Source: DATBJJ01 sp963750915 | GTDB taxonomy: Bacteria; Acidobacteriota; Vicinamibacteria; Vicinamibacterales; 2-12-FULL-66-21 | DNA length: 64,000 nt | Assembly: GCA_963750915.1 (NCBI GenBank) | Contig: CAVVSF010000012.1 | Coordinates: forward strand, 124,001 to 188,000 | Direction of reading: 5' to 3' | Shown here: positions 1-11,671 of the stretch, one piece after another | Layout of the letters: every line of letters begins with the position of its first letter | Position numbering within the stretch: the first letter of the stretch is position 1 | Position numbers and translations under genes: made by a program | The notes under the pieces: model-generated | The model's database searches: none | What the model was told of the DNA's origin: nothing | The model's input: only the letters and a program-made list of their open reading frames with translations

Positions 1-1
1 G

Positions 2-466
2 GACACGCTGCTCGCCGCCGGGCGCGGTGCCGGCGTCGTGCCTGCCGGGCTCGGCGCCCGCGACACGCTGCGCCTCGAGGCGGCGATGCGGCTGTACGGC
101 AACGATATCGACGAGACCACGACCGTCCTCGAGGCCGACCTCGGCTGGACGATTGGCTGGAAGAAAGACTCGTTCATCGGCGCCGACGTGCTGCGCCGGC
201 AGAAGCAGGAAGGCGTCGGCCGCAAGCTCGTCGGCTTCGAGATGATCGACCGCGCGATCGGCCGCCACGGCTACGACGCCTACGTCAACGGCGAGAAAGC
301 AGGGATCGTCACGAGCGGGACCCAGACGCCCTACCTGAAGAAGGCAATCGGGATGGTCTACCTCCCGGCGAGGCACGCCGCTGCCGGGACCGAGTTCGAG
401 ATCGACGTCCGCGGCCGTCGCGCCCGCGCGCGGGTCGCGCCGCTGCCTTTTTACAAGCGCGCCTAG
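2..466 (+). CDS. gcvT: Glycine cleavage T protein (aminomethyltransferase), C-terminal part
   Basis: The window begins inside this gene; 154 codons remain in one open frame ending in TAG. In the cytoplasmic glycine cleavage complex, T protein takes the aminomethyl group from the lipoyl arm of H protein, releases ammonia and makes 5,10-methylene-tetrahydrofolate. The remaining part shows typical T-protein C-terminal segments: LRLEAAMRLYGNDID near the start, GWTIGWKKDSFIGADVL, and TSGTQTPYLKKAIGMVYL. gcvH starts 17 nt downstream and gcvP follows directly, so this is the first visible gene of a gcvT-H-P operon. The N-terminal catalytic and folate-binding part lies outside the window. Confidence 0.93.
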   Translation, partial: DTLLAAGRGAGVVPAGLGARDTLRLEAAMRLYGNDIDETTTVLEADLGWTIGWKKDSFIGADVLRRQKQEGVGRKLVGFEMIDRAIGRHGYDAYVNGEKAGIVTSGTQTPYLKKAIGMVYLPARHAAAGTEFEIDVRGRRARARVAPLPFYKRA

Positions 467-483
467 TCACACGGAGTCATCAC

Positions 484-858
484 ATGTATCCGTCGGAGTT
501 GAAGTACACCAAGGACCACGAGTGGGTGAAGGTGTCGGGCGACGATGCCCGCGTCGGCATCACGGACTACGCGCAGAAGCAGCTCGGCGACGTCGTCTAT
601 CTCGAGTTGCCGGAACCTGGCCGCCAGCTCAAGCAGGGGGAAGTCTTCGGCACGATCGAGTCGGTCAAGGCCGTCTCGGAGCTGTACGCGCCGATCAGCG
701 GCGAGGTGGTCGAGGTCAACCGCGGGCTGGCCGAGAAGCCTGAAGCGGTCAACTCCGCGCCACACGATTCATGGATGATTGCGATCCGGCCGGCTGCCGG
801 ATCCGGTGAAGTCGACGGCCTGCTCGACGCGACTCAATACACGGAACTGACCAAGTAA
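484..858 (+). CDS. gcvH: Glycine cleavage system H protein
   Basis: A 124-residue lipoyl carrier that shuttles the aminomethyl intermediate between P and T proteins. The length is usual for the family. The lipoylated lysine is visible in GTIESVKAVSELYAP, Lys62. The N-terminal YTKDHEWVKV segment and the GITDYAQKQLGD segment are standard. A GGAG box sits 7 nt before the ATG and supports this start. It lies between gcvT and gcvP, and its TAA is followed directly by the gcvP ATG with no spacer, so the two are probably translationally coupled. Confidence 0.97.
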   Translation: MYPSELKYTKDHEWVKVSGDDARVGITDYAQKQLGDVVYLELPEPGRQLKQGEVFGTIESVKAVSELYAPISGEVVEVNRGLAEKPEAVNSAPHDSWMIAIRPAAGSGEVDGLLDATQYTELTK

Positions 859-3750
859 ATGCCAGAGACCCCCGGCTCCTTCACTTCCCGGCACATCGGC
901 CCGGACGCGCCGGCGCGCCGCGCCATGCTCGACACCATCGGCGTGCCGTCGCTCGACGCCCTCATCGATCAGACGATTCCGCCGGGTATCCGCGCCAGCG
1001 CGCCGCTCGACTTGCCCGACGGCGAAGCCGAACATGTCTACCTGCGCCGGCTGAAGGGTATCGCGGCTGGGAACGTCGTCGCGCGCTCCTACATCGGCCT
1101 CGGCTACTACGGCTGCATCACGCCGAGCGTGATCCTGCGCAACGTGTTCGAGAACCCGGGGTGGTACACGCCTTACACGCCCTATCAGGCGGAGATCGCG
1201 CAGGGTCGCTTGGAATCGCTGCTGAACTTCCAGACGGTGGTGAAGGATCTCACGGCCATGGACATCGCGACGGCGTCGCTGCTCGACGAGGGTACGGCCG
1301 CGGCCGAGGCGATGGCGATGTTCCATCGCGTTCAGAGCGCGCAGCGCCGCGGCGGCAGCCGCGAAACGTTCCTGGTCGCCGACGGGTGCTATCCGCAGAC
1401 CCTGGACGTCGTCCGCGGCCGGGCCGAGCCCCTCGACATCGCTATTGAAACCTGCGACCCGACGCGGCTGTCCGACGAGTCGCTCGGCCGTGCCTTCGGC
1501 CTGCTGCTGCAGTACCCGGACGAGCGCGGCGCCATCACCGATCTTCGGCCCATCATCGAGCAGGCGCATGCCGCAGGCGTGCTCGTGGTTGTCGCGTCGG
1601 ACCTGCTGGCGCTGACCCTGTTGACGCCGCCTGGCGAGTTGGGCGCCGACGCCGTGGTCGGCAACTCGCAGCGCTTCGGCGTGCCGCTCGGCTGCGGCGG
1701 TCCCCACGCGGCGTTCCTGGCGACGCGTGAGGCCTACGTCCGTCAGGCGCCCGGCCGGATCATCGGCCTGTCGGTCGACAGCCACGGCCATCAGGCCTAC
1801 CGGATGGCGCTGCAGACTCGCGAGCAGCACATCCGGCGGGAGAAGGCGACCTCGAACATCTGCACGGCGCAGGCGCTGCTGGCGAACATCGCGGCGATGT
1901 ATGCGGTGTACCACGGCCCGGCCGGCCTGCGATCGATCGCCGCGCGCGTGCATGAGACGGCTGCCGGCGTCGGCGGGGCGCTGATCGCGCTCGGATACCG
2001 GCAGGCGAATGCCCATTACTTCGACACCCTCTGGATCGAAGGCGCTGACGCTGCCGCCGTCCGGGCGGCGGCGGAGAAGCGAGGGATCAATCTGCGGTAC
2101 GACGACGGCGGCATCGGCATCGCGTTCGACGAGACGGTGTCGGACGAGGATGCCCTGGAGGTCGTCGCGGCCTTCGCCGAGGCAATAGGGAAGCCCGCCC
2201 CGTCGTCGCTTACCTTCGGCGGTGACGATCTGCCGGCGCCGCTGCGGCGCACGACCAGCTACCTGACGCACCCGGTCTTCAATTCGCATCATTCTGAAAC
2301 CCAGATGATGCGCTACATCAAGACCCTGGAGCGCAAGGACGTCGGCCTCGATACGTCGATGATCCCGCTGGGCTCCTGCACCATGAAGCTGAACGCGGCG
2401 TCGGAGATGATCCCGGTGTCGTGGCCGGAGTTCGCCGCGATTCATCCGTTCGCGCCATCGGCGCAGCTGGCGGGCTACCAGCAGATCTTCCGCGAGCTCG
2501 AGGCGGCATTGTGCCGGATCACCGGCTTTGCCGCCGTATCGCTGCAGCCGAATTCAGGGGCCCAGGGAGAGTTCGCGGGCCTGATGACGATCCGGGCCTA
2601 TCACCACGATCGCGGCCAGCACGGCCGCGACGTCGTCCTCATCCCGTCATCGGCGCACGGCACCAATCCGGCGAGCGCGGCGATGGCCGGCCTGAAAGTC
2701 GTCGTCGTTGCCTGCGACACGCAAGGCAACGTCGACCTGGCTGACCTGAAGGCCAAGGCGGCGCGGCACAGCGCCGCGTTGTCGGCGCTGATGGTGACCT
2801 ATCCGTCGACGCACGGCGTCTTCGAGGAAGAGATTCGCGAGATCTGCAGCGTCGTGCACGAGCAGGGCGGACAGGTCTACATGGACGGCGCGAACATGAA
2901 CGCGCAGGTCGGGCTGACCAGTCCGGCGGCGATCGGCGCCGACGTCTGCCATCTCAACCTCCATAAGACGTTCGCGATTCCGCACGGCGGCGGCGGGCCC
3001 GGCATGGGACCGATCGCCGTGGCGCCGCACCTCGCGCCGTACCTGCCCGGACATCCGATCGTGAAGGTTGGCGGCGACAAGGCGATTCGCGCGGTATCGG
3101 CGGCGCCGTGGGGGAGCGCCAGCATCCTGCTGATCTCGTACGGCTACATTCGGATGCTTGGCGGCCCGGGGATGACCGACGCGACCAGGGTTGCGATCCT
3201 CAACGCCAACTACATCAAGGCGCGGCTGCAAGCGCACTACGAAGAGCTCTACGCCAATCACAACGGTCGGGTCGCGCACGAGCTGATTTTCGATCTGCGT
3301 CCCTTCAAGCACGGCGCTGGGCCCACCGTCGACGAGCAGGACGTCGCCAAGCGGCTGATGGACTACGGCTTTCACGCGCCGACAGTCTCGTTCCCGGTGG
3401 CCGGTACGATGATGGTGGAGCCGACGGAGAGCGAATCGAAGGAAGAGCTCGACCGGTTCTGCGAGGCGCTGATCTCGATCCGCCGCGAGATTCAGGATGT
3501 CATCGACGGCCGCGCCGACGCCCGCGACAACGTGCTCAAGAACGCGCCGCACACCGCCTTCGAAGTGTCGTCCGACAGCTGGACGCATCCGTACACGCGA
3601 GAGCAGGCGGCGTACCCGGCGGCGTTCGTCCGCGCCAACAAGTTCTGGCCGTCGGTCGGACGCGTCGACAATCCCTACGGCGATCGGAACCTCGTCTGCT
3701 CGTGCCCGCCGATGGAGGCGTACGCGGAAGAACAGCCGGCGCTGAAGTAG
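859..3750 (+). CDS. gcvP: Glycine dehydrogenase (decarboxylating), single-chain P protein
   Basis: A 963-residue P protein, the PLP enzyme that decarboxylates glycine and loads the aminomethyl group on the H-protein lipoyl arm. The length is that of the single-chain form, not the split GcvPA/GcvPB form. The PLP lysine is in HLNLHKTFAIPHGGGGPGMG, Lys703. The N-terminal segment FTSRHIGPDAPARRAML and the mid-chain NSHHSETQMMRYI are characteristic. The ATG abuts the gcvH stop. The next gene, on the opposite strand, ends 23 bp downstream, so the operon ends here in a convergent arrangement without a clear terminator. Confidence 0.97.
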   Translation: MPETPGSFTSRHIGPDAPARRAMLDTIGVPSLDALIDQTIPPGIRASAPLDLPDGEAEHVYLRRLKGIAAGNVVARSYIGLGYYGCITPSVILRNVFENPGWYTPYTPYQAEIAQGRLESLLNFQTVVKDLTAMDIATASLLDEGTAAAEAMAMFHRVQSAQRRGGSRETFLVADGCYPQTLDVVRGRAEPLDIAIETCDPTRLSDESLGRAFGLLLQYPDERGAITDLRPIIEQAHAAGVLVVVASDLLALTLLTPPGELGADAVVGNSQRFGVPLGCGGPHAAFLATREAYVRQAPGRIIGLSVDSHGHQAYRMALQTREQHIRREKATSNICTAQALLANIAAMYAVYHGPAGLRSIAARVHETAAGVGGALIALGYRQANAHYFDTLWIEGADAAAVRAAAEKRGINLRYDDGGIGIAFDETVSDEDALEVVAAFAEAIGKPAPSSLTFGGDDLPAPLRRTTSYLTHPVFNSHHSETQMMRYIKTLERKDVGLDTSMIPLGSCTMKLNAASEMIPVSWPEFAAIHPFAPSAQLAGYQQIFRELEAALCRITGFAAVSLQPNSGAQGEFAGLMTIRAYHHDRGQHGRDVVLIPSSAHGTNPASAAMAGLKVVVVACDTQGNVDLADLKAKAARHSAALSALMVTYPSTHGVFEEEIREICSVVHEQGGQVYMDGANMNAQVGLTSPAAIGADVCHLNLHKTFAIPHGGGGPGMGPIAVAPHLAPYLPGHPIVKVGGDKAIRAVSAAPWGSASILLISYGYIRMLGGPGMTDATRVAILNANYIKARLQAHYEELYANHNGRVAHELIFDLRPFKHGAGPTVDEQDVAKRLMDYGFHAPTVSFPVAGTMMVEPTESESKEELDRFCEALISIRREIQDVIDGRADARDNVLKNAPHTAFEVSSDSWTHPYTREQAAYPAAFVRANKFWPSVGRVDNPYGDRNLVCSCPPMEAYAEEQPALK

Positions 3751-3773
3751 TTCACGTCCCGCCCGGTTCCGGC

Positions 3774-4664
3774 TCAGCGAGGTGTTCCGACCTCACGCAC
3801 GCTCATGGCGCGTGCCCGCCGGCGGAAGACGTCGAGCAGCTTGAGGGTGATCGGTCCGGGCTTGCCGCTGCCGACGACCCGCTCGTCGATCCTCACGACC
3901 GGGCTGATCTCGCGTGTCGAACCGGTCAGGAAGGCCTCGTCGGCCGTGTCCAGGTCGGCGGGGAAGAGCGTCGCTTTCTCCACCGGCACGCCGGCCTCGT
4001 CGCCGACCTCGAAGATGAAGTCGCGCGTAATCCCCTCGAGCAGCCCCGCTTCCGACCGCGGCGTCAGCGCAACGCCGTCGCGGACCATGAAGAAGTTCGA
4101 CTGCGCGCACTCCGACAGCTCGCCGCGGTAGTTGCACATCAACCCTTCCTCGGCGCCGCGGCGCTGCGCCTCCTGCATCGCCAGGGCGTTGTTGAGGAGG
4201 TTGTTGGACTTGATGATCGGGTTCACCGACCCGGGGTGGTTGCGCAGGATCGAGACCAGCGAGATCTTGATGCCTTCGTCGAAGGTCCGCGCCGGCGGTT
4301 CGTCGAACGGCTTGACGATGACGATGAGTGATGGGGCTGGAGTCGCCTTGACGTCGTAGGAGAGCTCGCCGACACCGCGGGTCAAGAGCACGCGGATGTA
4401 CGCTTCCGTCATCGGCCCGGCCGCGCTCGTCGTCTCGTCAATCGCCCGCCGCAGCTCGTCGTCGGTAAACGGTACCTCGAGGTTCAGGTATTTGGCCGAC
4501 GCCCGCAGGCGGTTGCAGTGCCGTTCGAAGAGGAACGGGACCATGTTGTAGGTCCGCAGGGTCTCGTAGACGCCCTCGCCGTAAAGAAGACCGTGATCGT
4601 AGACGGGAATGACGGCCTTGTCCGCCGCCGCGATCGTTCCGTTGACGTAGACGGCACCCTTCAC
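3774..4664 (-). CDS. Class IV aminotransferase (branched-chain or D-amino-acid aminotransferase family)
   Basis: A 296-residue fold-type IV PLP aminotransferase, probably making or degrading branched-chain amino acids. The lysine that would hold PLP is in NPIIKSNNLLNNALAMQEA, and YDHGLLYGEGVYETLR near the N-terminus is typical of IlvE-like enzymes. Substrate specificity (IlvE, D-alanine aminotransferase or aminodeoxychorismate lyase) cannot be decided from the sequence alone. I chose the GTG at 4664 because an AGGAG box sits 9 nt upstream and the protein then starts VKGAVYVNG, as usual for the family. An in-frame start 20 codons further upstream has no such support. It is convergent with gcvP and divergent from the NAD(P)H-hydrate repair gene. 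Confidence 0.88.
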   Translation of the reverse strand: MKGAVYVNGTIAAADKAVIPVYDHGLLYGEGVYETLRTYNMVPFLFERHCNRLRASAKYLNLEVPFTDDELRRAIDETTSAAGPMTEAYIRVLLTRGVGELSYDVKATPAPSLIVIVKPFDEPPARTFDEGIKISLVSILRNHPGSVNPIIKSNNLLNNALAMQEAQRRGAEEGLMCNYRGELSECAQSNFFMVRDGVALTPRSEAGLLEGITRDFIFEVGDEAGVPVEKATLFPADLDTADEAFLTGSTREISPVVRIDERVVGSGKPGPITLKLLDVFRRRARAMSVREVGTPR

Positions 4665-4706
4665 GCGAGAGAGCTCCTGGAGTGTGAACGACCCAACTGG
4701 TGCGGT

Positions 4707-4736
4707 TTGACCGCAGTCTAGCACAAGCAGTACGCT
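4707..4736 (+). promoter_or_regulatory. Sigma70-like promoter of the NAD(P)H-hydrate repair gene
   Basis: TTGACC and TACGCT separated by 18 nt, with the -10 box 11 nt before the ATG at 4748. It lies in the short divergent interval with the aminotransferase gene. Prediction from sequence only. Confidence 0.45.
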
Positions 4737-4747
4737 CGACTCGCCCC

Positions 4748-6323
4748 ATGCGCGTGCTCAACACCCAGCAGATGCGGGAAGCCGATCGCCGGACGATCGA
4801 GGACATCGGCATTCCCTCGATCGTCCTGATGGAGAACGCCGGCCGCCAGGCGGTAGCGGCAATGGAAGCCGCGTTCGACGACCTCGGATCGAGCCAGGTG
4901 GCCGTGATCTGCGGCCGTGGCAACAACGGCGGCGACGGCTTCGTCATCGCGCGGACACTGGTGCAGCGCGGCATCGACACCGCCGTCTTCCTGCTCGGCA
5001 GCGTCGCCGACGTCAGCGGCGACGCCCGCACCAATCTCGAGGTGCTCGGCCGCATCGGCATGACGGTGGTCGAGATCTCGACGGCGCAGGAATGGGAGCT
5101 GCACTCGACGGCGCTGGCCGACTGCGATCTGATCGTCGACGCCATCCTCGGCACCGGCCTTCGCGGCAGCCTCACCGGCTTCCTCGAAACCGTGGTCGCC
5201 GATCTCAACACCCTCGGCGTGCCGATTGTCGCGATCGACCTGCCGACCGGCGTCTCGGCCGACAGCGCCGTCGTCGACGGGCCGGCGATCGAGGCGTCGA
5301 TGACGGTGACGCTGGCAGCGCCGAAGATTCCCCTGATTTTTCCGCCGGCCGACACGCACGCCGGCGACCTGGTGATCGCCGACATCGGCATCCCGCTGCC
5401 GCTGCTCGACCAGCTCGAAGGACCGCACCTCGAGCTGCTGACGCGGGAACGGATGCGCGAGATCGTGCCGACGCGCACCGCCGACTCGCACAAGGGCGAC
5501 TACGGCCGGGTCCTGATCGTCGCCGGCTCGCGCGGGCGCAGCGGCGCGGCGCATCTCGCCGCCCTCGGCGCGCTGCGGTCGGGCGCCGGCCTGGTCACCG
5601 TCGCGACGCCGCGTTCGGTCTTGCCGATCGTCGCCTCGATGGCGCCCGAGTACATGACCGAGCCGCTCGACGAGACGGAATCGGGGACCGTTGACTTCGC
5701 CGCCGTCGAACGCATCCTCGAGATGGATGCCGACGTCATCGCGGTTGGCCCCGGCCTCGGGCAGGCGCCGTCGACGGCGGCGTTCGTTCAGGCGCTGGTC
5801 GAGCGGACCGGCGTGCCCGATCGTTCTCGACGCTGACGCGCTGAACGCGTTCACCGGCGATCCCGAGCGGCTGGTGGGGCGGGAGGAAGTGCCGGTCGTG
5901 ATCACGCCGCACCCGGGAGAGATGGCGCGCCTGCTCGACATCCCGATCGAGGCGCTGCAGCGGGATCGACTGCGCCACGCCCGCGAGTTCGCCGCCGGTC
6001 ACCGCGTCTTCGTCGTGCTCAAGGGCCACCGCACGATCGTGGCGACGCCGGACGGCGAAACCTACGTCAACCTCACCGGCAACGCCGGCATGGCGACCGG
6101 CGGCACCGGCGACCTGCTCACCGGCATGATTGCCGCCTGGTTCGCGCAGCTGCTCGACGCCGAAGCGGCCTGCAAGCTGGCGGTCTATATCCACGGCGCG
6201 GCCGGCGACCTCGCCGAAGCCGACGAGGGGGAGGTCGCGCTGGTTGCCGGCGACATCGCCTCGCGGCTCGGCGACGCGGTGCTCGAGCTCACCGCCCGCC
6301 GCAACGCCAAGCGCGAGTCGTGA
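4748..6323 (+). CDS. Bifunctional NAD(P)H-hydrate epimerase/dehydratase (frameshifted)
   Basis: Reconstructed as about 524 residues. The N-terminal half (YjeF_N, epimerase) converts R- to S-NAD(P)HX, and the C-terminal half (carbohydrate-kinase-like dehydratase) restores NAD(P)H. The epimerase part shows MRVLNTQQMREADRRTI and CGRGNNGGDGFVIAR. The dehydratase part shows KGDYGRVLIVAGSRGRSGAA, VITPHPGEMARLL and TGGTGDLLTGMIAAW. The frame breaks at a CCC run at 5816-5818: removing one C joins TGVP to IVLDADALNAF. A single-base assembly error is more likely than a true pseudogene because both halves are otherwise intact. The start is the ATG at 4748, where the family motif begins. The stop overlaps the tsaE start by 4 nt. 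Confidence 0.9.
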
Positions 6324-6814
6324 ACGCCGGCATCGAATCGAACGTCATCAGCCGCTCGGAGCCGGAGACCGCGGCCGCCGGCGAAGCGCTGGCAGCTTCG
6401 CTCGCCGCCGGCGACGTCATCCTGCTGCACGGGCAGCTCGGCGCCGGCAAGACGGCGTTCGTCCGCGGCCTCGCCCGCGGCCTGGGCGCCGCGCCGGACG
6501 AAGTCTCGAGCCCGACGTTCACGCTGATTCAGGAATACCGCGACGGCCGGCTGCCGCTCTACCACGTCGATCTCTATCGCCTCGAGCCGCGCGAGATCGA
6601 CGATCTCGGGCTGGACGATCTGATCGACAGCGGCGGCATCGTCGCGATCGAGTGGGCCGAGCGCTGGCGCGATCGGCCCGCCACCGCGATCGAGGTGACA
6701 ATTGAGCGCGTCGAGGCGGAGACGCGTCACTTGAGGCTCAGGGCTCAGGGCTCAAGGCTCAGGGCTCAGGCAAGAGCGTTGAGCCTTACGTCCCTGAGCC
6801 AGCCTGAGCCCTGA
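6320..6814 (+). CDS. tsaE: tRNA threonylcarbamoyladenosine biosynthesis ATPase TsaE
   Basis: A P-loop ATPase that works with TsaB and TsaD in the t6A modification of ANN-decoding tRNAs. The Walker A motif GQLGAGKT is at residues 38-45, and SSPTFTLIQEY with YHVDLYRLE is characteristic. The start is a GTG overlapping the preceding stop by 4 nt. The family normally ends about where ...AETRHLRL lies. The last 25 or so residues are encoded by a heptamer repeat array and are unlikely to be functional. Pairing of tsaE with the NAD(P)H-hydrate repair gene is common in bacteria. Confidence 0.93.
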   Translation: MNAGIESNVISRSEPETAAAGEALAASLAAGDVILLHGQLGAGKTAFVRGLARGLGAAPDEVSSPTFTLIQEYRDGRLPLYHVDLYRLEPREIDDLGLDDLIDSGGIVAIEWAERWRDRPATAIEVTIERVEAETRHLRLRAQGSRLRAQARALSLTSLSQPEP

Positions 6815-6833
6815 GCCCTGAGCCCTGAGCCTA
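6734..6833. repeat. Inverted heptamer repeat array between convergent tsaE and guaB
   Basis: The left arm, 6734-6768, is five tandem copies of GGGCTCA with two A/G variants. The right arm, 6780-6833, holds TGAGCC twice and then four exact-period TGAGCCC copies from 6805. The arms are complementary and about 35 nt apart, so the transcript could fold into a long GC-rich hairpin. The last copy runs into the guaB TAG stop (plus-strand CTA at 6831-6833), and tsaE stops inside the right arm. It may act as a bidirectional terminator for the two convergent genes. It lacks a U tract, so this is inference. Confidence 0.75.
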
Positions 6834-8357
6834 TTCAACCCGATAGTTCGGCGCTTCCTTGGTGATGATCACGTCGTGGACGTGGCCTTCACGCAGACCG
6901 GCCGGGCTGACGCGAATCAGCTTCGCCTCGCGCTGCAGCGTCGGGACGTCGGCGCAGCCGCAGTAGCCCATGCCGGCGCGCAGGCCGCCGGTGAGCTGGT
7001 GGATCATCGCGGCGACGCTGCCTTTGTGGGCGACGCGGCCCTCGATGCCTTCGGGCACCAGTTTCTCGCCCGACTCGGGGTTGGCGTCGAGATCGAAATC
7101 ATCCTGGAAGTAGCGATCGCGGCTGCCGCGGCGCATCGCCCCGAGCGAACCCATGCCGCGGTACTCCTTGAAGCTGCGGCCCTGGTAGAGAATCATCTCG
7201 CCCGGGCTTTCGTCGGTCCCCGCGAACAGGCTGCCGATCATGATCGCGCTGGCTCCGACCGCCACCGCCTTGGTGATGTCGCCCGAGTAGCGGATGCCGC
7301 CGTCGGCGATGATCGGCACCTTATGGGGCGCGGCGGCACGGGCGCAGTCGGCGATCGCCGTGATCATCGGCACGCCGATGCCGGCGACGACGCGGGTGGT
7401 GCAGATCGACCCGGCGCCGATGCCGACCTTGACCGCGTCGACGCCGCGTTCGATCAGGGCTTCGGTCGCCTCAGCGGTGGCGACGTTGCCGGCGACGACG
7501 TCGACGTCCTTGAAGGTGCGCCGCACCTGCTTGACCATGTCGAGGACGCCCTGCGAATGGCCGTGCGCGGTGTCGATTACCAGCATGTCGACATGCGCCG
7601 CGACCAGTGCCTCGGCGCGCTGCATCGCGTCGCGGCCGACGCCGAGCGCGGCGCCGACGCGCAGCCGTCCGAGGCTGTCCTTCGACGCGTCCGGGTACTT
7701 GATCATCTTCTGGATGTCTTTGACCGTGATCAGCCCCTTGAGCATGAAGCGATCGTCGACGACCAGCAGTTTCTCGACCTTGTGGCGATGCAGGAACTCG
7801 CGCGCCTGTTCGAGCGTCGTCCCGACCGGCACCGTGAACAGCGGCTCGCGGGTCATGATGTCGGCGATCGGCCGGTCGAGGTCGGTCTCGAAACGGAGGT
7901 CGCGGTTGGTCAGGATCCCGACCAGGCGGCCTTCCTTGTCGCCATCCTGAGTGATCGGCACGCCCGAGATCCGGTACTTCTTCATCAGCGCCAGGGCTTC
8001 GAAGATCTTGTTCTCCGGCGACAGCGTGATCGGGTTGACGATCATGCCGCTCTCCGACCGCTTCACCCGGTCGACCTCGGACGCCTGCTCCTCGATTGAC
8101 AGGTTCTTGTGAATCACCCCGATGCCGCCCTGCTGCGCCATGGCGATGGCCAGCCGCGACTCGGTGACGGTGTCCATCGCGGCGCTGAGCAGCGGCACGT
8201 TGACCCGGATGTTGCGCGTCACCCAGGAGCTGACGTCGACCTGGTTGGGGATGACCGTCGAGTGCCGCGGCACCAGCAGCACGTCGTCGAACGTGAGGGC
8301 CGTGGTCAGGCCGATCGAGATCTGGTCGGTGCTCAGAACGTCCGTGCGTGTTTCCAT
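6831..8357 (-). CDS. guaB: Inosine-5'-monophosphate dehydrogenase
   Basis: A 508-residue enzyme that oxidises IMP to XMP with NAD+, the committed step of GTP synthesis. A TIM barrel is split by two CBS domains at about residues 110-215. The catalytic cysteine is Cys319 in GIGAGSICTTRVVAGIG. The N-terminal GLTTALTFDDVLLVP and the C-terminal flap segment FKEYRGMGSLGAM are typical. I start at the ATG at 8357, which has GAGG 5 nt upstream; an in-frame TTG six codons earlier has no ribosome site. A terminator-like hairpin sits directly upstream, between secA and guaB. Confidence 0.97.
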   Translation of the reverse strand: METRTDVLSTDQISIGLTTALTFDDVLLVPRHSTVIPNQVDVSSWVTRNIRVNVPLLSAAMDTVTESRLAIAMAQQGGIGVIHKNLSIEEQASEVDRVKRSESGMIVNPITLSPENKIFEALALMKKYRISGVPITQDGDKEGRLVGILTNRDLRFETDLDRPIADIMTREPLFTVPVGTTLEQAREFLHRHKVEKLLVVDDRFMLKGLITVKDIQKMIKYPDASKDSLGRLRVGAALGVGRDAMQRAEALVAAHVDMLVIDTAHGHSQGVLDMVKQVRRTFKDVDVVAGNVATAEATEALIERGVDAVKVGIGAGSICTTRVVAGIGVPMITAIADCARAAAPHKVPIIADGGIRYSGDITKAVAVGASAIMIGSLFAGTDESPGEMILYQGRSFKEYRGMGSLGAMRRGSRDRYFQDDFDLDANPESGEKLVPEGIEGRVAHKGSVAAMIHQLTGGLRAGMGYCGCADVPTLQREAKLIRVSPAGLREGHVHDVIITKEAPNYRVE

Positions 8358-8365
8358 GCCGTCCT

Positions 8366-8401
8366 CAAAAGACAAAAGGCAGCAAACGCGTTGCTGCCTT
8401 C
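8366..8401 (-). terminator. Intrinsic terminator or attenuator between secA and guaB
   Basis: On the minus strand a perfect 10-bp stem (AAGGCAGCAA with TTGCTGCCTT) and a short CGCG-type loop are followed by TTTTGTCTTTT. It is 56 nt after the secA stop. The U tract leads directly into the guaB ribosome site, leaving no room for a guaB promoter. guaB must therefore be transcribed by read-through, or the hairpin is regulatory. Confidence 0.75.
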
Positions 8402-8456
8402 AGTTCATTCCTGTCTTCGCCCTGGCGCGTCACGTTCGATCGAGGGGCTGGTGTCG

Positions 8457-11378
<2,922 letters not shown>

Positions 11379-11458
11379 GCAGGAAAGGACGCCCTGTCAC
11401 GCTCGCTGGTTCATTCTCGCGTCCCCTGCGAGGACCGCAACGTTCAGGGTATCAACCG

Positions 11459-11488
11459 ATTGTACGGAAACGGCGCCACCGCGGTCAA
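11459..11488 (-). promoter_or_regulatory. Sigma70-like promoter of secA
   Basis: Read on the minus strand: TTGACC, 18 nt, TACAAT. The -10 box ends 80 nt before the secA start, giving a leader of about 75 nt. The rest of the 293-nt gap to the M23 gene (11489-11671) shows nothing I recognise. Confidence 0.6.
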
Positions 11489-11671
11489 CTTGACGTGAGC
11501 CCGGCCTTGTACGGTCGTAGCGCCACGTCGCGCCGCTGAGGCTTCGATTGAGGAACATGAACCAGGGGAACGGACGCCGGGCGAACTGAAGATGAGCCGA
11601 TGCCCGACAGGAGTGCGCTTGCGGTGATGGAGCCGGCCGGCCGGGCACCGGGCGCTGAGCGGCGCCGTAGC

